Source: Actinomadura mexicana
Lineage (GTDB): Bacteria; Actinomycetota; Actinomycetes; Streptosporangiales; Streptosporangiaceae
Direction: 5' to 3'
Length of the DNA stretch: 64,000 nt
Assembly (NCBI RefSeq): GCF_900188105.1
Contig: NZ_FZNP01000017.1
Coordinates: 62,001-126,000, forward strand
Positions 1 to 8,157 of the stretch are shown here, in pieces. Every line of letters starts with the position of its first letter. Positions within the stretch are counted from its first letter, which is position 1. The notes beneath the pieces were generated by a model. The model searched no databases and had not been told where the DNA came from. It saw only the letters and a program-made list of their open reading frames with translations. The translations under genes and the position numbers were made by a program.

Positions 1-588
1 GAACAGCAGCAGCTCCGCCGCCTCCCGGGCGATCTCCGGGACGATCTGGATCGCGCTCGCGCCCGTCCCGATCACCGCGACGCGCCTGCCCCGCAGGTCG
101 GTGCCGTGGTCCCAGCGGGAGGAGTGGAAGGCCGGCCCCGTGAACGACTCGCGCCCCTCGATCGGCGGCAGCTCGGGCCGGTTGAGCTGCCCGCACGCCG
201 AGACCAGCACCCGCGCCGCGAGGTCCCCGGTCGTAGTGGAGATCCGCCAGAGCGCCGCGTCCTCGTCGAACCGCGCCTCGGTCACCTCGGCGCCGAACCG
301 GATCTTGTCCAGGACGCCGTGCTCGCGGGCGCAGTGCCGCAGGTACTCCAGGATCTCCGCCTGCGGCGGGAAGCGGCGCGACCAGTCGATCTTGCGCTCG
401 AACGAGAACGAGTACAGGTGGGACGGGACGTCGCAGGCCGCGCCCGGGTAGGTGTTGTCGCGCCAGGTCCCGCCGAGGTCGCCGGCCTTCTCCAGGATCA
501 TCACGTCGTGGACGCCGGCCTGCCGCAGCCGGATCGCCATCCCGATCCCGCCGAACCCGCTCCCGATGATCACCACGCTGTGCGTCAT
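1..588 (-). CDS. Flavin-containing monooxygenase, Baeyer-Villiger type (3' end missing)
   Basis: The protein opens with MTHSVVIIGSGFGGIG, a Rossmann FAD-binding GxGxxG motif, and continues with EKAGDLGGTWRDNTYPG, the GGTW.xN.YPG element typical of class B flavoprotein monooxygenases. A second dinucleotide site, VIGTGASAIQIVPEIA, lies near residue 185 just before the window edge. Family members use FAD and NADPH to oxygenate ketones or other substrates. About 196 residues of a normally 480-600 residue protein are visible. ATG at 588 is used; an in-frame ATG at 606 would add six residues. The gene is divergent from the DUF4132 block with about 115 bp between. The substrate cannot be told. Confidence 0.85.
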   Translation of the reverse strand, partial: MTHSVVIIGSGFGGIGMAIRLRQAGVHDVMILEKAGDLGGTWRDNTYPGAACDVPSHLYSFSFERKIDWSRRFPPQAEILEYLRHCAREHGVLDKIRFGAEVTEARFDEDAALWRISTTTGDLAARVLVSACGQLNRPELPPIEGRESFTGPAFHSSRWDHGTDLRGRRVAVIGTGASAIQIVPEIAREAAELLLF

Positions 589-702
589 GGCCGTCCCGAA
601 TCTCATTCTGCATCGGTACCCCACGAGCGTAGGTGACCATGAAGTCACTGAGAAGGTGTCGCCGCGGCGCGTTCTGTCGGTCGGTTCTGCCAGCATCCCG
701 GC

Positions 703-2883
703 ATGCCCGACGACGCCCTCGCCACCGAAGCGCGCCCCGACGACGGCCCCGGTGCCGTCCAGGCGATGATGGCGCGCGCCTGCGAGTCGCAGGAGCACGG
801 CTCCCGGTTCGCCCTGCTCCTCGAAGAGGCGCTGCCCGCCGCCGCGCGCCTCGACGCCGCAGCCCTGCGCGAGCTGGCGCCGATGCTGAAGCAGGTCAAC
901 GGCCGCTTCGCGCGGGCCGACGTCCCGATCGGGTACCGGCAGCGGGTCGACCGCCGGCTGCGGGCGCTGCTGGCGAGCGTGGACGAGGCCTACCTGCCCG
1001 AGGGGGTGCTCCCCGTGCACGGCACGTGGGCCGCGCCGCTCCGCGAGCGCGCGCGGACGGCGCCCTCTGCCGAGCTGACCCGGTTCGTCCGGCACCTGGC
1101 GAGCCTGTCGGCGCCGCGCCCCACGCGCACGTGGCATCGGGCGTGCGTCACCCTCGCCGACGAGGCGGCCGCACGCGAGGACGTCGCCGAGTCCCTGCGC
1201 GCGCTCGCCGAGGACGAGCCGCACTGCACCCGCGAGGACGGCCCGCACACCGACGCGGCGTGCGGATACCACCATCTGGTCCTCCCGCACCACGGGGACG
1301 TGGCGCGCGGTGTCGTCTGGGCGGCGGCCCTCACCGGCGGCCCCGAGGCCGTGCCCCGCCTCCAGTCGCTCGCGCTGCGCATGGGCACGTCCGGCCGCGA
1401 GCTCTACGAGGGCCCCAAGCTCGCGGGCGCGGCGATCAACGCGCTGGGCGCGGTCGACGATCCGCGCGCGCTGGAAGCGCTCTGGCGGCTCCGCGCGCCG
1501 ATCAAAAACCGCGCGCTGCGCAAGCAGCTCGACACGGCGCTCCAGGCGGCGGCCGAGCGGCAGGGCATCACGCGGGCGCAGCTCGTCGAGCGCACCGTTC
1601 CCGCCCACGGCCTGGGTCCGGACGGCTCGGTGGAGCGGACGCTCGGCGTCCACACGGTGCGCCTCGCGGTCGAGGACGCGGCGACCGTCCGGATCACCTT
1701 CACCGGCGCGGACGGCCGTGCCTCCCGGACGGCCCCGGCCGCGGTGAAGGACGGCTTCCCCGCCGAGCTGGGGCAGCTGAAGGCGCTCGCCAGGGAGGTG
1801 CGGGCGACGCTGTCGAGCGAGCGGGCGCGCGTCGAGGGCCTCATGTCGCAGGACCGCGCCTGGCCCTACGCCGAATGGTGCGAGCACTACCGCGACCACC
1901 CGGTCACTGGTGCGCTCGTCCGCGGCCTGATCTGGGAGTTCCAGGGCGATGACGGCCTCTGGCGCGCGTCCCTCGCCGCTCCCGGCGGCGACGCCGCGCA
2001 CGTCAGGCTCTGGCATCCCATCCGGGCGGCCGCGGACGACGTGCGGGCCTGGCGGGAGCGCGTCGCCGACGCGCGGGTCCGGCAGCCGTTCAAGCAGGCG
2101 TTCCGCGAGATCTACCTCCTCACCCCGGCAGAACAGGACACCGCGGCCTACTCCAACCGGTACGCGGCGCACATCGTCCACTACCGGCGGCTGTACGCGC
2201 TGTTCAAAGAGCGCGGCTGGCAGGCGAACTTCCTCGGCCGGCACTACGGCGGCCACGACGGCGAGGCGCGCGGCGAGTTCGGCGGCGGCGAATGGCGGGC
2301 GTGCCTCTACCACGAGCCGGTGGACGAGGCCGACGGGGCGTATGAGTACGCCGCGACCGACCAGGTCCGCTTCGAGCGCAGGCACGGCCGGCGCTGGCGG
2401 GAGGCGCCGCTCGCCGACGTCCCGCCGCCGGTGTTCAGCGAGGCGATGCGGGACGTGGACCTGTTCGTCGGCGTCACCTCCATCGCGGCCGACCCGGACT
2501 GGGCCGACCGGGGCGAGGACCGCCACGCCGCCTACCGGCGCGAGGCGGGCTCCGGCCCGCTGACCGCGAGCGCCGAGGTCCGCCGCGCGGCGCTGGAGCG
2601 CATCCTGCCGCGCACGAGGATCGCCGGACGGTGCGCCCTCGACGGCCGCCACCTGGTGGTCCGCGGCGAGCTGCGCACCTACCGGATCCATCTGGGGTCG
2701 GCCAACGTCCTGATGGAGCCGGACGGCGCCTACCTGTGCATCGTCCAGGGGCGCCGGGCTCCCGGCACGCTGTACCTGCCGTTCGAGGACGAGCGGCTCT
2801 CGCTCATCCTCAGCAAGGCGTTCCTGCTGGCCGCCGACCACAAGATCACCGATGCATCGATCCGGCGGCAGATCGGCGGGTGA
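703..2883 (+). CDS. DUF4132 domain protein (first copy)
   Basis: 726 residues, cytoplasmic, no signal peptide. The C-terminal half carries the DUF4132 signature: RQPFKQAFREIYLLTPAEQ at about residue 460, followed by AAYSNR, HYRRLYALF, then FSEAMRDVDLFVGV and a conserved tail (RGELRTYRIHLGSANVLMEP, LPFEDERLSLILSKAFLL). The N-terminal half looks alpha-helical and is not assigned. The segment VPAHGLGPDGSVERTLG near residue 300 marks the start of the conserved region. E. coli YehI (MolR), a WGR-DUF4132 protein of unknown biochemistry, has the same domain. The copy at 3151-5484 is a paralogue, very similar in the last 250 residues. No catalytic activity can be claimed. Confidence 0.88.
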   Translation: MPDDALATEARPDDGPGAVQAMMARACESQEHGSRFALLLEEALPAAARLDAAALRELAPMLKQVNGRFARADVPIGYRQRVDRRLRALLASVDEAYLPEGVLPVHGTWAAPLRERARTAPSAELTRFVRHLASLSAPRPTRTWHRACVTLADEAAAREDVAESLRALAEDEPHCTREDGPHTDAACGYHHLVLPHHGDVARGVVWAAALTGGPEAVPRLQSLALRMGTSGRELYEGPKLAGAAINALGAVDDPRALEALWRLRAPIKNRALRKQLDTALQAAAERQGITRAQLVERTVPAHGLGPDGSVERTLGVHTVRLAVEDAATVRITFTGADGRASRTAPAAVKDGFPAELGQLKALAREVRATLSSERARVEGLMSQDRAWPYAEWCEHYRDHPVTGALVRGLIWEFQGDDGLWRASLAAPGGDAAHVRLWHPIRAAADDVRAWRERVADARVRQPFKQAFREIYLLTPAEQDTAAYSNRYAAHIVHYRRLYALFKERGWQANFLGRHYGGHDGEARGEFGGGEWRACLYHEPVDEADGAYEYAATDQVRFERRHGRRWREAPLADVPPPVFSEAMRDVDLFVGVTSIAADPDWADRGEDRHAAYRREAGSGPLTASAEVRRAALERILPRTRIAGRCALDGRHLVVRGELRTYRIHLGSANVLMEPDGAYLCIVQGRRAPGTLYLPFEDERLSLILSKAFLLAADHKITDASIRRQIGG

Positions 2884-2932
2884 TCACCTGAACCGTCCCG
2901 GAACCGGCGCCTCCATCTGGAAAGATCACCTC

Positions 2933-3151
2933 ATGTCCGACGACCTCCGGGCGACGCCGGCCGCGCTCGACCTTCTGGACCGCCCGCCCCGCCCCGCCGA
3001 GCAGGGGGTGGTGCCCGAGCCCGGGGTGCCCGCGCACGGGCTCGGCCGCGACGGCTCGCTCGCCCGCGTCCCCGGCACGGCGTCCCTGCTGCCCGCCGGC
3101 CACCGGAACACCGACGAGGCCGTCCTGCGGCCGATCACGAGGGGCGCCTGA
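2933..3151 (+). CDS. Small protein carrying a DUF4132-like motif
   Basis: Predicted 72 residues from ATG 2933 (MSDDLRATPAAL). Its TGA (3149-3151) shares one base with the ATG of the next DUF4132 gene, which points to translational coupling. The middle segment VPAHGLGRDGSLARVPG nearly repeats VPAHGLGPDGSVERTLG of the upstream protein and matches LGFGPGGVLRRELG of the downstream one. It may therefore be a vestige of a lost or rearranged DUF4132 domain rather than an independent protein. The ribosome binding site is weak. Moderate confidence that it is translated, low that it is functional. Confidence 0.5.
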   Translation: MSDDLRATPAALDLLDRPPRPAEQGVVPEPGVPAHGLGRDGSLARVPGTASLLPAGHRNTDEAVLRPITRGA

Positions 3152-5484
3152 TGGAGCTGACCGCGCGGCTGCTGCGCGCCATGACCGATCCGGCGGCGGA
3201 GGACGAGGAGCTCCGCACCTGGTATCCCGACCTGTCGGCGCTGTCCGACCACGACCTCGGCACCCTCGTGCCCGCCGCGTACGCGGTCGGCCGGGAGGCG
3301 CCGTTCGTGTCGACGTCCGTCCGGTTCAGGGTCGAGGACGAGGCCAAGCAGCGGCAGCCGCGCTACACGCCGGAGGCGTGCGAGCGGATGTTCCAGGCGC
3401 TGGTCGGCGGGCTGGCCCAGCGCAAGTGGGCGGACCTCGTGCTCGGTGCGGGCGCGCTGGTCCGCTGCACGGGGCCCTGGCCCGACCTCGCGGGCCCGGC
3501 CCGGAGGCTGGCCGAGTTCCTGCTCGGCCACGAGCGCCTCGAACAGCCGTTCGCGCTGCTCGCGATCGGCGGACTCGCGGGCGACGGCGTCCTGCGCGCG
3601 GTCGCCGACCGCCTCGAGAGGGTCAGGCAGGGGCCGATCGCGCGGGACGAACTCGACCTCGTCCTGCGCCTGGCACCGCAGGAACGGGTGCTGCTGGCCG
3701 AGCTGTTCGAGACCCGGTCGTTCACCTCCCCGCCGGTCGCGCCCCAGGTGTGGGAGCGTGTCGCCGCCATACCCGCCTGCGTCGAGTACGCCCGCGCGGC
3801 CCTGGAGGCCGCCGCCGACCGCGCCCGTGCCGTCCAGGACGGAGAGATCCCGTTCCGCGCGGACAAGGCGTTCACCGGGGACGAGGTCGCCGCCGTCGGG
3901 CACGCCGCGCGCATCGCGCTGCTGCGCGACGAGCCGTGGCTGCCCGACCTGTTCGACCGTCTCCTGCCCGGCGTCGCCGTCGCTCCGACGGAGGCGAGGA
4001 CGCTGCCGTCGCAGGCGCTGCTGTACGAGATCGTCCGGGCCGCGCAGGAGTTCCCGACGCCCGAGCTGGTCACCGCGATCCGGACCGTCCGCGGGAGAGT
4101 CCGGCACGCGGGGGTGCCCAAGCAGCTCGACAAGATGCTCAAGAAGGTCGAGGCGGCCCTCGCCGAGCGGACCGAGGTCGCGCTGCGCCTACCCGATCTC
4201 GGCTTCGGCCCCGGGGGCGTCCTGCGCCGGGAACTCGGCGGCTACACGGCGCTCGTCACCGTCACCGCAGGCAAGGCCGAGCTGACCTTCGAGAAGGACG
4301 GCACGGCGCTGAAGGGCGTGCCCGCGCCCGTCCGCCGCGACCACAAGGCCGAGGTCGCGGAACTGCGCGACCTCGCCAAACGCGTCAGCGCCCAGCTCAT
4401 CACGCTCGCGCGGGCGCTGGAGGGCGGCTTCACCGTCGACGCCGTCCACCCGTTCGGCCGGTGGCGGAAGGCGCTCCTGCGCCACCCGGTCGCCGGGCCG
4501 GCGGTGCGCACGCTCCTCTGGCAGATCGAGACCGCCCCCGGCGACTGGCGCACCTTCCTGCCCGAGGCCGGCGAAACGCCGGACGCCGCCGACGACGCGC
4601 CCGTACGGCTGTGGCACCCCATCAGGTCACGGCCGGACGAGGTGCGCGCCTGGCGCGACCTGCTCGTCGAGCGGCGGATCCGGCAGCCCTTCAAGCAGGC
4701 GTTCCGCGAGATCTACCTCCTCACCCCCGCGGAACAGGACACCGCGACCTACTCCAACCGGTTCGCCGCGCACCTCGTCCACTACCGGCGGATGTTCGCC
4801 CTGTTCCGGGTCCGCGGCTGGACGAGCGCCCTGCTCGGCCCCTGGGACGGCGGGAGCTCCGACGAGGCGGCCCGGACGCTCGCGGCGGGGGAGTGGCGGG
4901 TCAGGTTCTCCCACGTCCTGGCCGACTGGCAGGGCGAGCACGAGATCGCCGGGACGAACCGGGTGGTGTTCGACCGCCGCGGCGACGGCGGCGGCTGGCG
5001 GGAGGCGGCCCTCGCCGACGTCCCGCCGCTGGTGTTCAGCGAGGCGATGCGGGACGTGGACCTGTTCGTCGGCGTCGCCTCCATCGCCGCCGACCCCATG
5101 TGGGAGGACGGCGAGGCGCACGAGTACTGGGTGCGCGCGTGGTACGCCGACCTCGGCGAGTCGACCCGGACCCGCAGGGACGCACTGGAACGCGTCCTGC
5201 CGCGCACGAGGATCGCCGACCGCTGCGAGATCGACGGCCGCTACCTGGTCGTACGCGGCGAGCTGCGCACCTACAGGATCCACCTGGGCTCGGCCAACAT
5301 CGTGATGGAACCGGACGACACGTTCCTCTGCATCGTCCCGGAGCGCCGCGCCGCCGGCGCCAAGGTCTTCCTGCCGTTCGAGGACGAGCGGCTCTCCCTC
5401 ATCCTCAGCAAGGCGTTCCTGCTCGCCGCCGACAGCGCGATCGAGGACGAGTCCATCCTGGCGCAGATCAAGAGAGGTGCCTGA
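3151..5484 (+). CDS. DUF4132 domain protein (second copy)
   Basis: 777 residues. From about residue 510 it carries the same signature as the first copy (RQPFKQAFREIYLLTPAEQ, TYSNRFAAHLVHYRRMFALF, FSEAMRDVDLFVGV, RGELRTYRIHLGSANIVMEP). The first 400 residues diverge clearly from the first copy, so these are old paralogues rather than a recent duplication. The start ATG overlaps the stop of the 72-residue ORF by one base, and its own TGA overlaps the next ATG by one base, so three genes are translationally chained. DUF4132 proteins occur with MoxR/VWA/SWIM genes in E. coli (yehI cluster); such genes are found here at 19425-26740. Confidence 0.88.
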   Translation: MELTARLLRAMTDPAAEDEELRTWYPDLSALSDHDLGTLVPAAYAVGREAPFVSTSVRFRVEDEAKQRQPRYTPEACERMFQALVGGLAQRKWADLVLGAGALVRCTGPWPDLAGPARRLAEFLLGHERLEQPFALLAIGGLAGDGVLRAVADRLERVRQGPIARDELDLVLRLAPQERVLLAELFETRSFTSPPVAPQVWERVAAIPACVEYARAALEAAADRARAVQDGEIPFRADKAFTGDEVAAVGHAARIALLRDEPWLPDLFDRLLPGVAVAPTEARTLPSQALLYEIVRAAQEFPTPELVTAIRTVRGRVRHAGVPKQLDKMLKKVEAALAERTEVALRLPDLGFGPGGVLRRELGGYTALVTVTAGKAELTFEKDGTALKGVPAPVRRDHKAEVAELRDLAKRVSAQLITLARALEGGFTVDAVHPFGRWRKALLRHPVAGPAVRTLLWQIETAPGDWRTFLPEAGETPDAADDAPVRLWHPIRSRPDEVRAWRDLLVERRIRQPFKQAFREIYLLTPAEQDTATYSNRFAAHLVHYRRMFALFRVRGWTSALLGPWDGGSSDEAARTLAAGEWRVRFSHVLADWQGEHEIAGTNRVVFDRRGDGGGWREAALADVPPLVFSEAMRDVDLFVGVASIAADPMWEDGEAHEYWVRAWYADLGESTRTRRDALERVLPRTRIADRCEIDGRYLVVRGELRTYRIHLGSANIVMEPDDTFLCIVPERRAAGAKVFLPFEDERLSLILSKAFLLAADSAIEDESILAQIKRGA

Positions 5485-5876
5485 TGCCCGCCGTCAACTT
5501 CCGCGACGAGACGGCCGCCGGCGCGCCCGTCGCCGGCTTCCAGGTGGCCGGGCTGCCCGACCGGATGACCGTCCGGGAGCTGATCAGGCTCCGGGTCCGC
5601 GAGGAGGTCGCCCGGCACAACGCCCGCCCCTCCGACCGGTTCCACGGACTGGTCCGCCCGGACGGCGCCGAGGCGGAGCTGAACGGCTACCGGCTGCGCG
5701 AGCCCCGCCGCCTGGACTGGGAGCGGCAGGCCGACATCGCCGAGCGCGCCTTCCTCGGCAACGGGTTCTTCGTGCTCGCCGCCGACCGCCAGGTCGAGGA
5801 CCTCGATGAGGAGATCGACCTCACCGGCGACCCCGACCTCGTCTTCATCAGGCTCGTCCCGCTCGCGGGCGGCTGA
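5484..5876 (+). CDS. Small conserved-looking protein of the DUF4132 operon
   Basis: 130 residues, starting MPAVNFRDETAAGAPV, with an amphipathic stretch MTVRELIRLRVREEVARHNA and an acidic C-terminus ending in FIRLVPLAGG. No signal peptide or membrane segment is visible. The ATG shares one base with the stop of the DUF4132 gene, so it is the last cistron of that operon and probably needed in stoichiometric amounts with it. The FHGLVRPDGAEAELNGYRL region reads like a compact folded domain, but I do not recognise the family. An adaptor or partner of the DUF4132 proteins is an inference from position only. Confidence 0.8.
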   Translation: MPAVNFRDETAAGAPVAGFQVAGLPDRMTVRELIRLRVREEVARHNARPSDRFHGLVRPDGAEAELNGYRLREPRRLDWERQADIAERAFLGNGFFVLAADRQVEDLDEEIDLTGDPDLVFIRLVPLAGG

Positions 5877-5901
5877 GGGCCCGCCGGCCGGGCCCTCAGC
5901 C
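5871..5901. terminator. Bidirectional hairpin terminator spanning both stop codons
   Basis: A perfect 13-bp inverted repeat (5871-5883 with 5889-5901) with a 5-base loop. The TGA of the upstream gene (5874-5876) and the TGA of the convergent regulator (5896-5898) lie in opposite arms at mirrored positions. There is no T tract, as is common for actinomycete hairpin terminators. It would work in both directions. Confidence 0.75.
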
Positions 5902-6561
5902 GACCAGGCCGAACTCGTGGGCGCGCAGTCCCGCCTGGAAGCGGGAGTCGGCGTCCAGCAGGACGAGGATCTCGGCGACGCGGCGCCGGTAGGTGCGCAG
6001 CGACATGCCGAGCCGCCGCGCGGCCGCCTCGTCCTTCAGCCCGCCGCCGAGCAGCTCCAGGATGCGCAGGCTCTCCCCGCCGAGCGCGGGCGGCCGGTCG
6101 CGCCGGTGGTCGGCCAGTTCGGTCGCCGTCTCCCACGTCGCCCGGAACAGCGAGACCACGCCCTTGACCACGCCCGGCGACCGGACGACGGTGTACTCGC
6201 GGACGCCGCCCTCCACCGGGCCCGCGAGGATGGCGACCCTCCCGTCCACGATGATCGTCTCGTGCGGGAGCGGCGTCGAACAGATCCGCACCCGCGCGCC
6301 CGCGGCGGCGACCGCGAGCAGCCGCCGCTCGGACTCCTCGTCGGCGAGGGCGGCCGGGTTGTACAGCTTGCGGACGGCCGGGGCGGGCCGGATCCGGCGA
6401 CGCTCGGCGACGATCCGCTCCCGGAGCCCGGGCAGGGCCCAGGTGTTCTGGTCCGTCGCCGCGCACGCGAACTCCTCGCACGCGAAGAACAGCCGTCCGG
6501 CGCGCTCGACCAGCTCCGCCTCCCCGCGAAGCACGACGTTCCGGTCCAGATCGACGCTCAC
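5896..6561 (-). CDS. HTH transcriptional regulator with PLD-like/TrmB-type effector region
   Basis: 221 residues from GTG 6561. The C-terminus holds a LuxR-type helix-turn-helix: LRILELLGGGLKDEAAARRLGMSLRTYRRRVAEIL. The upstream part (RKLYNP near residue 60, PLPHETIIVDGRVAIL around 105-120) matches the sensor region of the actinomycete TrmB/LuxR regulators that have a phospholipase-D-like fold. Longer ATG starts exist upstream, but they would run through the 20-bp inverted repeat at 6586-6627, so the GTG is preferred. It diverges from the aldo/keto reductase at 6656 and probably controls it and itself through that repeat. The ligand is unknown. Confidence 0.75.
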   Translation of the reverse strand: MSVDLDRNVVLRGEAELVERAGRLFFACEEFACAATDQNTWALPGLRERIVAERRRIRPAPAVRKLYNPAALADEESERRLLAVAAAGARVRICSTPLPHETIIVDGRVAILAGPVEGGVREYTVVRSPGVVKGVVSLFRATWETATELADHRRDRPPALGGESLRILELLGGGLKDEAAARRLGMSLRTYRRRVAEILVLLDADSRFQAGLRAHEFGLVG

Positions 6562-6585
6562 GGACCCAGTCTGCCACGCGGCCCG

Positions 6586-6627
6586 CCGGGCGATCGGCTG
6601 GCAGCAAGCTGCCAGCCGATCGCCCGG
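6586..6627. promoter_or_regulatory. 20-bp perfect inverted repeat, probable operator
   Basis: Arms 6586-6605 and 6608-6627 are perfect reverse complements separated by AA. The core of the left arm is GATCGGCTGGCAGC. It lies midway between the divergent regulator (start 6561) and aldo/keto reductase (start 6656). Its length and symmetry fit a dimeric or tetrameric regulator site better than a terminator, because no transcript is expected to end here. Confidence 0.7.
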
Positions 6628-6655
6628 ACCCCGCGGTCTCGGCACAGTGGACCGC

Positions 6656-7510
6656 ATGACACGACACTTCGATCTCGGCGGCGACCTGCGGATCTCCCGG
6701 ATGGGCTTCGGCGCGATGCGGCTGCCCGCCAGTACCCGCGGCGGACCCGCGAACGACCGGGACACCGGAATCAAGATCCTTCAGCGGGCCGTCGAGCTGG
6801 GCGTGGACCACATCGACACGGCGGCGTTCTACCACCACCAGGACGGCCTCGCGGCCAACGAGATGATCCGGGCCGCGCTCGCCCCCTACCCGCCCGGCCT
6901 GGTCGTCGCCACGAAGGTGGGACCGTACCGGGGACCGGGCGACCCCTACCCGTCCGGGCAGCTCCCGGCGTCGGGGCTGCGCGCCGAGGTGGAGCGCAAC
7001 CTCACCGAGCTCGGGCTCGACCGGCTCGACCTGGTCTACCTGCGGCCCGGCGGGCTGGAGGCCCCGGCGGACGAGCCGGTCGGGGAGCGCTTCGCCGTCC
7101 TGGCCGGGCTCCGCGAGGAGGGGCTGATCAGGCATCTCGGGCTGAGCCACGTGAGCCCCGCCCAGCTGGAGGAGGCGCGCGGGATCGCGCCGGTCGCGGC
7201 CGTCCAGAACCGGTTCGACGTGACGCGGTCGCGGGACGTCGAGCTCCTGGCCGCCTGTGAGCGCGAGCACATCGCCTACGCCCCCTACTTCCCGCTCGGC
7301 GGTTTCGGCATCCCCGACGACGCGCGCGTCAACGCGGTCGCCGCCCGCCACGGCGCCACCGTCCCGCAGGTGCTCCTCGCGGGGCTGCTGGCCCTCTCCC
7401 CGGTGATGCTGGCGATCCCGGGCACCGGCTCCCCGGCCCACCTGGAGGAGAACGTCGCCGCCGCGGATCTGGCGCTCGACCCGGAGGATCTCGCCGCCCT
7501 GAAGCGGTGA
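6656..7510 (+). CDS. Aldo/keto reductase
   Basis: 284 residues. The (beta/alpha)8 reductase signature is present: MGFGAMRLP, then DHIDTAAFYHH with the catalytic Asp and Tyr, VVATKVG with the catalytic Lys, HLGLSHVSPAQLEEA, and the NADPH-binding VMLAIPGTGSPAHLEENVAAADLALDPEDL. In the fourth catalytic region the usual His is not obvious: the segment reads LDLVYLRPGG where many members have LYLxHxxD, so the proton-relay His appears replaced by Arg. ATG 6656 lies 29 bases past the inverted repeat and is divergent from the HTH regulator, its likely controller. Confidence 0.9.
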   Translation: MTRHFDLGGDLRISRMGFGAMRLPASTRGGPANDRDTGIKILQRAVELGVDHIDTAAFYHHQDGLAANEMIRAALAPYPPGLVVATKVGPYRGPGDPYPSGQLPASGLRAEVERNLTELGLDRLDLVYLRPGGLEAPADEPVGERFAVLAGLREEGLIRHLGLSHVSPAQLEEARGIAPVAAVQNRFDVTRSRDVELLAACEREHIAYAPYFPLGGFGIPDDARVNAVAARHGATVPQVLLAGLLALSPVMLAIPGTGSPAHLEENVAAADLALDPEDLAALKR

Positions 7511-7539
7511 GGACCGCGCGCGCGGACGCCGGACCCTCT

Positions 7540-7553
7540 AACCTGAACAGGTT
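7540..7553. promoter_or_regulatory. AACCTG-AA-CAGGTT operator of the PadR gene
   Basis: An inverted repeat with 6-bp arms and a 2-base centre, 19 bases before the ATG of the PadR regulator and just before its AGGGGGAG ribosome binding site. PadR proteins usually bind short dyads in their own promoters, so autoregulation is the simplest reading. Confidence 0.5.
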
Positions 7554-7571
7554 TGCGATCAGGGGGAGAGC

Positions 7572-8141
7572 ATGTCGACGACGCGGCTGCTGGTGCTCGG
7601 CGGGGTGCGCAGGTTCGGGCGGGCGCACGGCTACGAGGTCCGCCGCGAGCTGCTCTCCTGGGGCTCGGACGAGTGGGCCCACGTCAACCCGGGCTCGATC
7701 TACCACGCGCTCAGGCAGCTGGCCAAGGAGGGCATGCTGCACGCCCACGAGGTGGAGGAGAGCGAGGCCGGCCCGCCGCACACCGACTACGAGATCACCG
7801 ACGCCGGCCGGGCGGAGTTCCACCGGCTGCTGCGCTCCGCCCTCTCCGCGGTGGACGTCCGGCACCCGGAGATGCTGACCGCGGGCCTGGGGTTCCTCAC
7901 CGAGCTGCCGCGCGCCGAGGCGCTCGCCCTGCTGCGCGAGCGCCTCGACGGCCTGGCCGCCTGGCGCGCCTCCGTCGCCCCGCCCCTGGACGAGCTGGAC
8001 CGCTCCGACCACCTGCGCGAGCTGCTCGGCTGGTGGGTCCACTCCGCCGACTCCGCCAGGGCCTGGACGCTGGGCGTGATCGAGCGCCTGGAGGCGGGCG
8101 CCTACGTCATGGCCGACGAGCGCGGCCCCGCCCGGCCCTAG
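7572..8141 (+). CDS. PadR family transcriptional regulator
   Basis: 189 residues. The N-terminal winged helix shows the PadR pattern: LVLGGVRRFGRAHGYEVRREL, WAHVNPGSIYHALRQLAKEGML, then YEITDAGRAEFHRLL. The C-terminal half (residues 95-185) is a helical dimerisation domain. A strong RBS (AGGGGGAG) precedes the ATG. It follows the aldo/keto reductase by 61 bp, with its own dyad at 7540-7553. PadR members commonly repress transporters or detoxification genes, but no such target adjoins it here. Confidence 0.9.
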   Translation: MSTTRLLVLGGVRRFGRAHGYEVRRELLSWGSDEWAHVNPGSIYHALRQLAKEGMLHAHEVEESEAGPPHTDYEITDAGRAEFHRLLRSALSAVDVRHPEMLTAGLGFLTELPRAEALALLRERLDGLAAWRASVAPPLDELDRSDHLRELLGWWVHSADSARAWTLGVIERLEAGAYVMADERGPARP

Positions 8142-8157
8142 CGGCGCCGGTCGCCGG

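Noticed and set aside
703..5484. The two DUF4132 genes as a recent tandem duplication
   Set aside because: Their N-terminal halves are clearly different and lengths differ by 51 residues, so they are old paralogues.
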